DNA from: a candidate division KSB3 bacterium | Lineage (GTDB): Bacteria; Moduliflexota; Moduliflexia; Moduliflexales; Moduliflexaceae | Direction: 5' to 3' | Length of the DNA stretch: 47,547 nucleotides | NCBI GenBank assembly: GCA_002748425.1 | Contig: PDSJ01000035.1 | Coordinates: forward strand, 1-47,547 | Shown here: piece after piece, positions 25,566 through 34,113 of the stretch | Layout: the number at the start of each line of letters is the position of its first letter | How positions within the stretch are numbered: position 1 is the first letter of the stretch | Position numbers and translations under genes: made by a program | The notes under the pieces: generated by a model | Database searches by the model: none | Seen by the model: only the letters and a program-made list of their open reading frames with translations | Told to the model about the DNA's origin: nothing

Positions 25566-27713
25566 ATGAAATCCAGTCTACTGCTCTCAAGCCTTATATG
25601 TGTCCTCGGCATTCTGACATTCAGTCCCCAGGCAGCAGCATCCAGATGGTATGAATACTACCGTGAAGCACAGCGTGCCTCACAAAACAAGCAATGGGAA
25701 AAAGCCATTGAATTTTATCAAAAAGCCATTCAAAACGAGCCAGAGCCATCGGCCCGCCGAAAATACGGGATGAAAAGAATCAGGTATTTTCCATACCTTG
25801 AGATGGGCATTGCCTATATCGGCGCCGGTGATATTCAGGCCGCCTACGACGCGTGTACACAATCGCATGAAAAAGGCGCAGCCCCCCGTAAAGATATTGA
25901 ACGATGTATCGCCGTTACCTCAAAATATTTAAGCAGTTTGCACGGCTCTCTGGATCAGGATGCTGCAGATCCGAGCCCAAGTGTCACGATCACGACGGAA
26001 CTCCCTTCCAGAATTCGTGAACATACTTTCGACATCAAGGGAATCGCCAAGAGCGCCTCCGGGATTCAACAGGTGAAACTCAGTGTCACAAATCTCGGCA
26101 TTACTGCGGTCAGCAGCTTTGAAATGCAGCAGGGCCGGCAGGAAAATTTCTGGATAACCGTTCCGGTCGATTTCGGCCAAAATGATATTCTCCTCGAAGC
26201 GATCGACAGCGACGGGCAAACTGCCAGACAAGAGTTTACCGTCTTTCGAGAGCCTTCGGAAGGCTCAGCGCAGCAGAATACGGCTGATAAGCCGCAACTC
26301 CCACTTCCAGAGCCAACGCCCGCGCCTGAGCATGACATCCTGCCGGCGGTCAGCCCAATCCCAGTAATACCACGTCCTGAGCCAACACCCATTGTTGCTG
26401 AAAATACTCCGCCGGACATTAGCATCATCTCCGAGATCCCCCGCGAAACAATCGCAGAGACATTTCTGCTCAGAGGGATCGCTAGCGATCCTGATGGAGT
26501 TGAAGACGTTCAGATCAGCCTCAAACAAGTCGGCAGCAGAGGCTTAGAGATCGCGACTCAGCAGGAGCAGCAGCCTTCCAGCGACCGTTCACAGTACAAC
26601 TTTGAGAGACACTTGCCACTGACACCGGGCAAAAATCAGATTCTGATTGAAGCCTTTGATGTGAACGGCCTGAGAAGCCAGCGTCTGCTCGAGATCATTC
26701 GGACCAGCCCTGCCCCTCAACAGGCAGACGATGTCGCCCAAACGGATTTGCAACGCCCTGGCAAAATCTATGCTGTCATTATCGGAATCGGCCAATACGA
26801 AGATTCCCGTTTGAATTTACGCTACACAGTGAACGATGCTCAGGGCTTGTATGACTTGCTGACCGATCCTGTTTACGGTGGTGTCCCACAAGAAAACATC
26901 AAGCTTCTGCTGAATGAACACGCTACAGATCGAGCGATCAAGGGCGCGATCGGCAAGTGGCTGGGCCACCACGCGAAAGAAGACGATACTGTCATCATCT
27001 ACTACTCCGGACATGGTGCGCCGGAAGGAAAGGAAACCTATTGGGTGACGTATAATGCCAACATCGATGACCTCTACACAACAGCACTCAATAATAAGGA
27101 AATCGCCGACATGCTCAGTCGAGTTTCCGCAAGACGCATGATTACCTTTCTGGATTCATGTTACAGCGCTGCGACCGTCAACCGCAAGAACCAGACCCGT
27201 GCAGCCCCGGCCGGAATTCCATGGGAGGAATTCCATGGTGAGGGACGTGTCACAATCAGTGCTTCGGACGGCAAGCAGCTTTCGCTGGAGCTTGAAGAAT
27301 ACAAGCATGGGGTCTTTACGTACTATCTTCTGGAAGGTCTGAAAGGGCAAGCAGACAACAACCAGGATGCTGTTGTCGATGTGGATGAAATTTGGGATTA
27401 TGTCAAAAACAAGGTCACGGAACGCGCCAGACAGGAAGGATATCCCCAAACCCCAGTCATTCAGGGAGAACATAGCGCAGGTATTCCCCTCACCTATAAC
27501 ATGAGGCGCATTCGGGAAGCCCAGCAGAATTACATTAAAGAAAAGCAGGCCGCCAAACTGGCAACATTGTTTGCCGAACAACAAATCGATGCTGAACATT
27601 TTGAATGTGCGCTCAGCATGCTGGATGCCGGGACGCCGAACCGTTGGTTGAGCCAGCTGCTGGCCGGGGAGATTAAAGTCAGCACCTTCAGGCGTTTTTT
27701 CACATGTGAATAA
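25566..27713 (+). CDS. Secreted caspase-like (C14) peptidase with TPR and Ig-like repeats
   Basis: A 715-residue protein. A Sec signal peptide (about 1-26, ending AAAS) is followed by a TPR-like region (28-~115), then two Ig-like or cadherin-like beta domains (~133-228 and ~276-385). Each beta domain has an ITTELPSRI/ISEIPRETI opening and an IKGIAKS/LRGIASDPDG core, and they are joined by a Pro-rich linker. The peptidase domain (~400-650) begins KIYAVIIGIGQYEDS; the catalytic His is in YYSGHG (His483) and the Cys in FLDSCYSA (Cys532), both intact. After it, DNNQDAVVDVDEIWDYV looks like an EF-hand-type calcium loop plus helix, as in several bacterial metacaspases. A short helical tail ends the protein. 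It probably acts in the periplasm or outside the cell, unlike cytoplasmic death-type caspases. Substrates are unknown. It is a single gene with its own promoter, convergent with a lipoprotein gene. Confidence 0.88.
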   Translation: MKSSLLLSSLICVLGILTFSPQAAASRWYEYYREAQRASQNKQWEKAIEFYQKAIQNEPEPSARRKYGMKRIRYFPYLEMGIAYIGAGDIQAAYDACTQSHEKGAAPRKDIERCIAVTSKYLSSLHGSLDQDAADPSPSVTITTELPSRIREHTFDIKGIAKSASGIQQVKLSVTNLGITAVSSFEMQQGRQENFWITVPVDFGQNDILLEAIDSDGQTARQEFTVFREPSEGSAQQNTADKPQLPLPEPTPAPEHDILPAVSPIPVIPRPEPTPIVAENTPPDISIISEIPRETIAETFLLRGIASDPDGVEDVQISLKQVGSRGLEIATQQEQQPSSDRSQYNFERHLPLTPGKNQILIEAFDVNGLRSQRLLEIIRTSPAPQQADDVAQTDLQRPGKIYAVIIGIGQYEDSRLNLRYTVNDAQGLYDLLTDPVYGGVPQENIKLLLNEHATDRAIKGAIGKWLGHHAKEDDTVIIYYSGHGAPEGKETYWVTYNANIDDLYTTALNNKEIADMLSRVSARRMITFLDSCYSAATVNRKNQTRAAPAGIPWEEFHGEGRVTISASDGKQLSLELEEYKHGVFTYYLLEGLKGQADNNQDAVVDVDEIWDYVKNKVTERARQEGYPQTPVIQGEHSAGIPLTYNMRRIREAQQNYIKEKQAAKLATLFAEQQIDAEHFECALSMLDAGTPNRWLSQLLAGEIKVSTFRRFFTCE

Positions 27714-27782
27714 ACCCGGCAACCAAACGGTGAGTTCCGAACAGAGTCGTGTGTGACTAAGCGTAGGCGGGATCTTCTGCGT

Positions 27783-29075
27783 TCACTGTGGCGGAATCTG
27801 CTGTTTGTGGAGTGATCTGAGGTAAGTGCTCAGGTCAAAATCTGTAATTGCTTTTCCAGACAGATGCCCGGAGCAGCTCAGGCTTTTCCCTTCGTTCTCC
27901 CCGATGAACCAATCAACATCGACCTGCTGCTCGAAAATCGCGCTCGAATCTGTTTGCCCAAGGTCACCGATCACGCCGCTGGATACCCGAAGATCCCTCT
28001 CACTTTTCGAGGCAAGGTCTCCGTAAGACTGCGACACATAATAGCCCCCTTGCCCCCTCTTTGACACGATGTATTCGCTGCCATCAAAAGTCATCTCCAC
28101 GGGGGGGACGACTTCGATGTCAAGCTCGTCCGAGGAAATCTTCACGCGAATTCTGAGCTGTAACTCTTCGAGAACACTCTTTGACCCATTAAAAACGATT
28201 AAGGCCCAGCCATCAATATAATCGACTGATTCAAGCAGATCACGCTCAACATGCGCAAAATTCACAAGCGTCAAATCACCCGAGATCGCGCTGTCTGAAA
28301 GCGTACAATCAATAGAATGGACCATACGGGTCTCAGTTGAACGTTCGAGCAGATCATAGGAATTCCCACGCGGATAAAACCAAAATGTGCTCTTCAGTAA
28401 GTCCTCAGCACTCAGCTGCTCGATCAGAGAACCCTCCGACGCAGCGTCTTGATCGCCAGCATGAGCGTCCTGCCCGGATTTATCACTGTTATCGTCCGAA
28501 TCGGTCTGGGCCGCATGAGCTTCAAGTCTTGCCTTTCCCCGCCCGCTAAACGCATAGACTTGTAAATACAACAGCGATCCGTCAACGACCAGAGAAAGCT
28601 CTTCATCGCTTGAACCGGCTTGCGTGCTCCGGCCGCCTTCTAACTCGACAAACTGTGCATCATGCAAGTTCAGATCGAAATCATCGCCCTCATCGATGCC
28701 GCTCAGAAGAATGGTCAGCCGCACCGGACGTGTCGGCAGGGTGATCACATACCAATCGACATCTCCGGTACAATCCATAGAAACCGTCAGCGGCGTCCCA
28801 TCAACCGGAAGCTCGGGGAGTTCAGGATCGTCGCGATCGTCAGCAAAATGATCGCAGCTTCCTTCTGTGGCGCTGGGCGTCAGTTCTTTATCAGGATGAT
28901 TTTCCGGAACGTCATGCAATGGGCCAGGCGTGGCAGTCGGAATGACAGCAGGCTGTGCAGGATTGGATTTTGAATTTGTACAAGCATACAACGTCAAGAT
29001 CATAAGCAGCCCGGCAGCAAGGACCTGCAAGCCTAAGTTCTTTGTAAGAGCACGTTTACTCTGCGACATCTTCAT
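27783..29075 (-). CDS. Lipoprotein with a PPC-like beta domain
   Basis: A 430-residue protein starting at the ATG at 29075, which follows GTGGGG. A signal peptide ends in the lipobox LYAC, so the mature protein begins at Cys-32 and is lipid-anchored; the next residues (TNSKSN) give no Asp retention signal. A low-complexity Pro/Thr linker follows. A pre-peptidase C-terminal (PPC)-like segment comes next: DVDWYVITLPTRPVRLTILL, then DDFDLNLHDAQ and LYLQVYAFSGRGKARLEA. An acidic linker (about 190-215) separates it from a second, unrecognised beta-rich half of ~210 residues (YPRGNSYDLLE to LSCSGHLSGKAITDFD). Probably an outer-membrane-associated binding or structural protein. Convergent with the caspase-like gene 69 bp away. 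No known family for the second half. Confidence 0.75.
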   Translation of the reverse strand: MKMSQSKRALTKNLGLQVLAAGLLMILTLYACTNSKSNPAQPAVIPTATPGPLHDVPENHPDKELTPSATEGSCDHFADDRDDPELPELPVDGTPLTVSMDCTGDVDWYVITLPTRPVRLTILLSGIDEGDDFDLNLHDAQFVELEGGRSTQAGSSDEELSLVVDGSLLYLQVYAFSGRGKARLEAHAAQTDSDDNSDKSGQDAHAGDQDAASEGSLIEQLSAEDLLKSTFWFYPRGNSYDLLERSTETRMVHSIDCTLSDSAISGDLTLVNFAHVERDLLESVDYIDGWALIVFNGSKSVLEELQLRIRVKISSDELDIEVVPPVEMTFDGSEYIVSKRGQGGYYVSQSYGDLASKSERDLRVSSGVIGDLGQTDSSAIFEQQVDVDWFIGENEGKSLSCSGHLSGKAITDFDLSTYLRSLHKQQIPPQ

Positions 29076-29123
29076 AATCCCCACTTTGTTTCATCACGTC
29101 TCCTCAAAAACATTTTTCCTTTT

Positions 29124-29143
29124 ACACGTTCATGAACACGTGT
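29124..29143. promoter_or_regulatory. Possible operator palindrome in front of the lipoprotein gene
   Basis: ACACG-TTCATGAA-CACGTGT is an imperfect palindrome centred on TTCATGAA, 49 bp before the lipoprotein ATG. A candidate minus-strand promoter lies just upstream (TTGACA at 29178-29173, TTAAAT at 18 bp). It may be an operator. Confidence 0.3.
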
Positions 29144-29200
29144 ATGCGATTTAACTCACAAGATGCCCTCTTTGTCAAGTGACGTTCAAAAAAAGTTTCC

Positions 29201-29272
29201 TTGACAAGGAAGCTTTTCACCCAATAAACGCACTTTTTAAGGACTTGTCAATACTAAGAATCCTGCTATGTT
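29201..29272 (+). promoter_or_regulatory. Two candidate promoters of mazG
   Basis: Promoter 1: TTGACA at 29201-29206 and ATAAAC at 29224-29229 (17-bp spacer). Promoter 2: TTGTCA at 29245-29250 and TATGTT at 29267-29272 (16 bp). Either gives a leader of about 100-140 bases containing two hairpins. Confidence 0.45.
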
Positions 29273-29311
29273 TTCCAAATCAGGCATTCCAATAAAAATT
29301 TAAAAAATTGC

Positions 29312-29356
29312 TTTTGCATAAGGCTTTTCTTATGCAAAAATCCCGCCACCAGGCGG
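29312..29356 (+). promoter_or_regulatory. Tandem hairpins in the mazG leader
   Basis: The first is a perfect 11-bp stem TTTTGCATAAG/CTTATGCAAAA around GCTTTT (29312-29339). Three bases later comes CCGCC-ACCA-GGCGG (29343-29356). They end 6 bases before the ribosome site (TGAGGA). The AT-rich stem could act as an operator in DNA form or control translation as RNA. Confidence 0.4.
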
Positions 29357-29375
29357 AATAACCTGAGGAACAATC

Positions 29376-30170
29376 ATGAGTACATCACAGGCACAAAGCA
29401 AAACAACCCTTGAAGACCTCATCGAACTCATGGCGACCTTACGCAGCGAAAAGGGCTGCCCCTGGGATCGCAAACAGACAAAAGCTTCAATCAAGCCGTA
29501 CATTCTCGAAGAGAGCTATGAAGTCGTCGATGCTGTTGAAAAAAACGACTCGCAAAAAATCAAGGAAGAATTAGGCGACGTTCTTTTTCAGGTCGTGTTC
29601 TACGCACAGCTCTTAAAGGAAGAAGATCAGTTAGATATCTATGATATTCTCGAAAGCGTCCACAGGAAAATGGTACGGCGTCATCCGCATGTCTTCGGCG
29701 GAGTCGAGCTCACAGACGCTAGCGAAGTCCCGGAGATCTGGGAACGCATGAAACACATGGAAAAAACGGAACGCAATTCGGTTCTGGATGACGTTCCCAA
29801 CGATCTTCCTTCATTAATGAAAGCGCAGCATATCCAGTCTAAAGCCTCTCATGCCGGCGTTGAATGGGACAACTATCAGCAGGCCCTGGACAAGCTGGAT
29901 GAGGAATTCTCCGAGCTGCGTCAGGCATACGAGCATGGCAAGCCTGAAATGATCGAGGACGAATTCGGCGATCTGCTTTTTACCCTTGTCAGCATCGCCC
30001 GTTTTCTGAACGTCAATCCCGACAACGCACTGCGCAGGGCGAACGCTAAATTTACGAAACGCGTCACAACGATCGAAAAGCACTTGCAAAGCATGCAGAA
30101 AGAGTGGAAGGATATGTCGCCTGAGGAGATTGCGCGAATGTGGGATGCCGCAAAAAGTGAAACACAATGA
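29376..30170 (+). CDS. mazG: Nucleoside triphosphate pyrophosphohydrolase MazG
   Basis: A 264-residue all-alpha NTP-PPase that hydrolyses (d)NTPs to NMP and pyrophosphate, cleaning the pool and influencing ppGpp. It has the two tandem MazG domains of the long form. The first (~13-125) has CPWDRKQTKASIKPYILEES, then EVVDAVEKND with EELGDVLFQVVF and the Mg2+-binding EEx(n)ExxD acidic residues. The second (~150-245) has KLDEEFSELRQA and IEDEFGDLLFTLVSIARFLN. The linker RRHPHVFGGVE and IWERMKHMEK is as in E. coli. Length matches the family (263). The ATG at 29376 has TGAGGA 8 bases upstream. It appears monocistronic, with the cyclophilin gene convergent. Confidence 0.96.
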   Translation: MSTSQAQSKTTLEDLIELMATLRSEKGCPWDRKQTKASIKPYILEESYEVVDAVEKNDSQKIKEELGDVLFQVVFYAQLLKEEDQLDIYDILESVHRKMVRRHPHVFGGVELTDASEVPEIWERMKHMEKTERNSVLDDVPNDLPSLMKAQHIQSKASHAGVEWDNYQQALDKLDEEFSELRQAYEHGKPEMIEDEFGDLLFTLVSIARFLNVNPDNALRRANAKFTKRVTTIEKHLQSMQKEWKDMSPEEIARMWDAAKSETQ

Positions 30171-30209
30171 GTCCTGACCCCGGGTTGGGACCGTATGTCT
30201 TGTCACGTA

Positions 30210-30243
30210 CGATGAAATATCAATAATTTATGATATTTCATCG
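30210..30243. terminator. Perfect 13-bp inverted repeat between mazG and the cyclophilin gene
   Basis: CGATGAAATATCA and TGATATTTCATCG flank an 8-base AT-only loop, 40 bp after the mazG stop and 88 bp after the cyclophilin stop. Its position between convergent genes suggests a bidirectional terminator, but no clean T-run follows. Confidence 0.45.
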
Positions 30244-30330
30244 TTATCAGTCAAAGCCTCCCCTCTCATCACTTGCCGATGAAAATGAATTGCGACAGGC
30301 ACATTTCGAAGAACGATATTTTCCCGGTCC

Positions 30331-30915
30331 CTAGTCCAGAACTTCTTCAGCCTTTTCAATGACAATAAGTTCTTTGGGCACATTCTGGTGGGCTCCTCTT
30401 GATCCGGTCTCGACACGCTCGATCGTATCAACCACGTCCATGCCTTCAATCACTTTCCCAAACACACAATAGCCCCATCCCTGAGCGCTTTTGTTCTGAA
30501 AATTCAGAAAATCATTATGCACCGTGTTGATAAAAAACTGGCTGCTTGCAGAGTGAGGATCCGACGTACGAGCCATAGCGATCGTGCCGCGATCATTTTT
30601 CAGGCCGTTATCTGCTTCATTCTCAACCGGCGTGTGAGTCTTTTTCTGGGTCATCTCTTCAGTAAAACCGCCGCCTTGAATCATGAAGTCTTTGATCACC
30701 CGATGAAAGATCGTCCCGTCGTAATGGCCCGCACGAACATAGGCTAAAAAATTTTCAACCGTTTTGGGAGCCGCCTGCGGATCGAGTTCCAGAACAATGC
30801 GACCTTTGTTGGTCTCAAGGCGAACCTGTGGAGCGCGTTCTTCAGCTTCGGCGATTTTGCATCGTACAGAAGCGGCAACAAGGACAAGAGCGATCAACAA
30901 CACAAAGAATTTCAT
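30331..30915 (-). CDS. Periplasmic cyclophilin-type peptidyl-prolyl isomerase
   Basis: A 194-residue protein from the ATG at 30915, which has GTGGAGG 6 bases upstream; the open frame up to 31149 has no such site. A signal peptide ([18 protein letters not shown], about 2-19) is followed by a cyclophilin domain. It has [57 protein letters not shown] and [20 protein letters not shown]. The active-site Arg (FHRV), Gln (MIQGG) and Phe residues are present. In this bacterial branch the drug-binding Trp is absent. It would speed proline isomerisation in secreted proteins. There is a possible lipobox-like VRC, but L-x-x-C is not satisfied, so I favour a soluble or membrane-anchored periplasmic form. 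Lies downstream of the FGE-type gene with hairpins between. Confidence 0.9.
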   Translation of the reverse strand: MKFFVLLIALVLVAASVRCKIAEAEERAPQVRLETNKGRIVLELDPQAAPKTVENFLAYVRAGHYDGTIFHRVIKDFMIQGGGFTEEMTQKKTHTPVENEADNGLKNDRGTIAMARTSDPHSASSQFFINTVHNDFLNFQNKSAQGWGYCVFGKVIEGMDVVDTIERVETGSRGAHQNVPKELIVIEKAEEVLD

Positions 30916-30994
30916 AAAAACCTCCACTAAGATAAAGAAGGGCACTTTCCTGAATCGACGACAAGTGCGAACTTCAGCATGTGAACGAATAGAC

Positions 30995-31012
30995 GCAGCG
31001 TGAAAACGCTGC
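30995..31012. repeat. Perfect hairpin between FGE-type gene and cyclophilin gene
   Basis: GCAGCGT-GAAA-ACGCTGC, a 7-bp stem, 80 bp before the cyclophilin ATG. There is no T-run. It could be an RNA processing or stabilising element for the downstream message. Confidence 0.35.
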
Positions 31013-31036
31013 GGAAGACCTCTTGCTTCTGTCAAG

Positions 31037-31066
31037 AAAAAAGAAAAATACAGGATCATTTTTCTT
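31037..31066 (-). terminator. AT-rich hairpin with T-run after the FGE-domain gene
   Basis: On the minus strand AAGAAAAAT pairs with ATTTTTCTT around an 8-base loop, followed directly by TTTTC. It begins 40 bp past the stop of the gene at 31107. Confidence 0.45.
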
Positions 31067-31106
31067 AACTCTTCATCAGACACAGCTCCCTCGTAAAAAA
31101 ACAAGC

Positions 31107-32993
31107 TCAGGGAGCAACCACATAGCGAAAACCGATGTTGGTATGCCAATCATTTGGAAAGATCGCATAGCGTACGCAAGTCCGGGCATTCATACGGTTC
31201 ACGCTGCGAAAAGACCCGCCCTTTATAATCACGCGATCATACGCGTTGTCTGCATCAAAGGCTCGTGGATCGCGAACAGCAAAGGGCCCTTTATCGCGCC
31301 AGGACTGATAGCGCTCAGCATCGTACTGATCCGAAACCCACTCCCAGACGTTTCCGGTCATGTCATACAAGCCGTAGCTGTTGGGAGGATACGAGCCGAC
31401 CTTTTTTGGCGTCTGCGACTCGGTATTGGCCAGGCTCCCATCGTATTCGTTCCCATAGGAAAAGAGATAGCCCTCCTTTCCCCGCGCCGCCTTTTCCCAC
31501 TCGGCTTCAGTGGGCAGACGGTGCAGTATCCCGCTTTGCTGGGTCTTCCAGCGACAATACGCATCAGCTTCATACAAACTGATACCAACAATCGGCCTGC
31601 TGTCATGACCATCATCATACGGAGGCTCATCAAACTGCCACAGACGAGGCCCAGGGCGATCGTCGGTATCGATGAAAGCAAGGCGAATATACTGTGAGAC
31701 CGAATGCCATCCATCCCTGCCAAATGCCTGCTCGTATGCCGGAGCCCGTTGAGTCAGAGAAGGCCAGTCCTCGATCAGACGCTGCCAATATCTCTCTTCA
31801 TCATACCCACCGTCATCGACGAATTTACGGTATTCCTCATTCGTCACTTCGTATTGACTCAGGAAAAATCCACTGACATAGACGTCGACCGCCGGACTCT
31901 CGTCCGAAAAGCCGACATAAGGAGTCGCGGTCTTTTTATTTCCCATCCGAAACCATCCGCCTGGAATATAGACAAGACCCGGCAGTGGGCTGTCAGGAGC
32001 AGAAACGCTGACCGGAAGCACTGTCCGGGATCCGCGTCCTGCGATGTAAACCGGAAAGCCGGTGCGATCGCGGCCATTCACGGCTTCAATATAGTAGTCG
32101 CCACGCTGGAGACTGACAGGCTTCCCGTCAAAAGGAATCTGCTCAATCACACGAGTTCCGATGACATGATACAATTTCAGTTCTGCGGCGTCCGGATTTT
32201 CAACCGTCAACACGCCAGTATCGCTGCTTCTGAAGCGGTGCCCTCCTGACAGTCTCGGGAAAGGAAACGCGCCGGATCGATAAAACCACAGCCCCACTGC
32301 AAGACCGGCAAACAGCACAAGCGCCAGCACGACAGGCACTGCAATGCCCAGCCACGATCTGGATGGCTTACGCGACCGTCTTTTAAGCGTTTTTCTCGGC
32401 AGGACTTTCTTCAGCCCGCGAGAAGTGTTGAGGCGCTTAGTGTCCGACAAGGCCGCCTGATCAGGAGAAGACGCAAACGAGACAAAACCCGAGCGTGCCT
32501 GCGTCCCATGCACATCATCTTCGGCCTGATACGCGGCCCCAGCCTCGCGTCGCTCAGTGTCAGAGCCCGAACTGTCTTCAGAAATCTGCTCAAAGCTCAT
32601 GACATCAGTCTCGATCGGCCCGGCTGGCCTGGATCGTCCAGTGATAAGAGCTTCATCCGGCACTGCTTCTGCCTGCTCACTCGACCATTCAAAGTCGTCA
32701 GAACCGTCAAAGACAGGCAGCTCGTCCTTATCCAGTTGCGGCGCTGAAAAGCCTGCTTCCGAACGTTTTTCATCATCAAGGCTCACTGTTGCGCCGACCT
32801 TTTCCAGGTACATTTTGACCTTTTCAGCTAATGGCAATGGGACTTTCCCGGAGATACGGCAAGGGACTCCGGCGATCAATCGATCCGGGGAATCTTTTAA
32901 GCCCTGAATCTTTGAAAGAACCGAGGCAACCGCCTCTTTATGCGCTCCGACGTGAAGCAGTGTGATAAAGACTGTCTGATCTGTTGCATGCAT
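31107..32993 (-). CDS. Membrane protein with L7/L12-like N-terminus and FGE-sulfatase domain
   Basis: A 628-residue protein from the ATG at 32993. The first ~75 residues contain [20 protein letters not shown] then VGATVSL, which resembles the C-terminal fold of ribosomal L7/L12 as found in some signalling proteins. An acidic, low-complexity cytoplasmic stretch (~80-200) and a basic segment follow ([11 protein letters not shown]), then one TM ([20 protein letters not shown]). After that a small beta domain ([33 protein letters not shown]-like) leads into the FGE/C-type-lectin fold: [103 protein letters not shown]. The paired active-site Cys of true FGE are not evident, so it is more likely a binding or sensing domain than a sulfatase activator. 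It has its own promoter. Confidence 0.82.
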   Translation of the reverse strand: MHATDQTVFITLLHVGAHKEAVASVLSKIQGLKDSPDRLIAGVPCRISGKVPLPLAEKVKMYLEKVGATVSLDDEKRSEAGFSAPQLDKDELPVFDGSDDFEWSSEQAEAVPDEALITGRSRPAGPIETDVMSFEQISEDSSGSDTERREAGAAYQAEDDVHGTQARSGFVSFASSPDQAALSDTKRLNTSRGLKKVLPRKTLKRRSRKPSRSWLGIAVPVVLALVLFAGLAVGLWFYRSGAFPFPRLSGGHRFRSSDTGVLTVENPDAAELKLYHVIGTRVIEQIPFDGKPVSLQRGDYYIEAVNGRDRTGFPVYIAGRGSRTVLPVSVSAPDSPLPGLVYIPGGWFRMGNKKTATPYVGFSDESPAVDVYVSGFFLSQYEVTNEEYRKFVDDGGYDEERYWQRLIEDWPSLTQRAPAYEQAFGRDGWHSVSQYIRLAFIDTDDRPGPRLWQFDEPPYDDGHDSRPIVGISLYEADAYCRWKTQQSGILHRLPTEAEWEKAARGKEGYLFSYGNEYDGSLANTESQTPKKVGSYPPNSYGLYDMTGNVWEWVSDQYDAERYQSWRDKGPFAVRDPRAFDADNAYDRVIIKGGSFRSVNRMNARTCVRYAIFPNDWHTNIGFRYVVAP

Positions 32994-33124
32994 AATCAAT
33001 ATATCTCACTCACGGATCGGGAATAAACGTTCCACCTTAACAGTTCACTACAGACCGACAGGATTCTCTGCCGGCATTGTCGCCCGGAACAAGGCTCTAA
33101 GAGCATGCTCTTCATGCGCCATTC

Positions 33125-33153
33125 AGGATACATGACTTGTTAAGCTTTGTCAA
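33125..33153 (-). promoter_or_regulatory. Sigma-70-type promoter of the FGE-domain gene
   Basis: On the minus strand TTGACA (33153-33148), 17-bp spacer, TATCCT (33130-33125). The leader to the ATG at 32993 is about 125 bases. No plus-strand promoter for the divergent trmJ could be picked with confidence. Confidence 0.6.
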
Positions 33154-33299
33154 CTTAGAAATCATAAAATCCTTTGTGTAAAAAATTATTGTCAAATTCA
33201 CCATCTCCGTAAAGGCTGTTCCCGAAAGCGTGTATTAGAGAGTCAGCCGCTATTTTTACGGCCACAGGACACACAAATTTTTCAGGAGACACGGGCCCG

Positions 33300-34082
33300 A
33301 TGCAGTTTCCGTCATGTTTCTCAAATATTCTGATCGTGCTGTATCAACCGAAAGACCCGATTAATATCGGAACGACCCTCCGGGCCATGAAGAATATGGG
33401 CCTGCACCAATTGCGTCTTGTGGAACCCGCAGCCGACGATCCATGGCGAATCGGGATAGCTGCGCCGCGATCAGAAGAGGAGATTCGCGCGATTCAGCGC
33501 TGTGCCTCGCTGTCGGACGCGCTGAATGATGTGCAGTATACGGTCGGGCTGACTGCCAGATCGCGAAAAGCGGGCTATACGGTTCTGCAGCCCCGATCAG
33601 CGGCAAAACAGCTGCTTGTCAAGGCTGCAGAAGGCAAGCTTGCGCTGCTGTTCGGCCGTGAGGATTCCGGGTTGCCCAACAGCGCCTTAACTCAGTGTGA
33701 TGCCTATATCACCATCCCTGCCAATCCTGAGTATTGTTCCCTGAATCTGGCGCAGGCGGTTCTGCTGACGACCTATGAACTCTTTCTTGCCGCTCAGGAC
33801 GGCCCGCTTGTGAGCCCACGAGCGAAACGTTCCTGTCCGCTTGCCAATCACGCGCAGTTGGATGGGATGTACACTCAAATTGAAGACAGCTTATGGGGGA
33901 TCGAGTTCATCAAAACTCAGACCGGTCGCGGCATCCTTCGAACGCTCAGGCACATTTTCAGCCGTGCTGAACTCGACGAACGTGAAGTCAGGATGATCCG
34001 AGGGATCTTTCACGAAATCATCAAATTCCTGAAACGCAAAGGCGTCGAACCTGGGCGGCCTCCGCAACAGAATGACAGCTAA
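33300..34082 (+). CDS. trmJ: SPOUT-class tRNA 2'-O-methyltransferase, TrmJ-like
   Basis: A 260-residue enzyme with a deep trefoil-knot fold that uses SAM to methylate the ribose of nucleotide 32 in several tRNAs. Motif 1 is VLYQPKDPINIGTTLRAMKN with the conserved N-x-G-x-x-x-R. Motif 2 is KLALLFGREDSGLPNSAL, and motif 3 is CDAYITIPANPEYCSLNLAQ followed by AVLLTTYELF. Motif 3 has A-N-P-E-Y-C-S-L-N rather than T-x-x-x-x-x-S-L-N, a small departure. The C-terminal extension of ~90 residues (GRGILRTLRHIFSRAELDER, then EVRMIRGIFHEI) is characteristic of TrmJ and not of TrmL. The ATG at 33300 has CAGGAG about 11 bases upstream. Convergent with the TPR gene 31 bp away. Confidence 0.88.
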   Translation: MQFPSCFSNILIVLYQPKDPINIGTTLRAMKNMGLHQLRLVEPAADDPWRIGIAAPRSEEEIRAIQRCASLSDALNDVQYTVGLTARSRKAGYTVLQPRSAAKQLLVKAAEGKLALLFGREDSGLPNSALTQCDAYITIPANPEYCSLNLAQAVLLTTYELFLAAQDGPLVSPRAKRSCPLANHAQLDGMYTQIEDSLWGIEFIKTQTGRGILRTLRHIFSRAELDEREVRMIRGIFHEIIKFLKRKGVEPGRPPQQNDS

Positions 34083-34113
34083 AGCACAGTCAATGGCCGC
34101 GTGTTGGGAAAAT

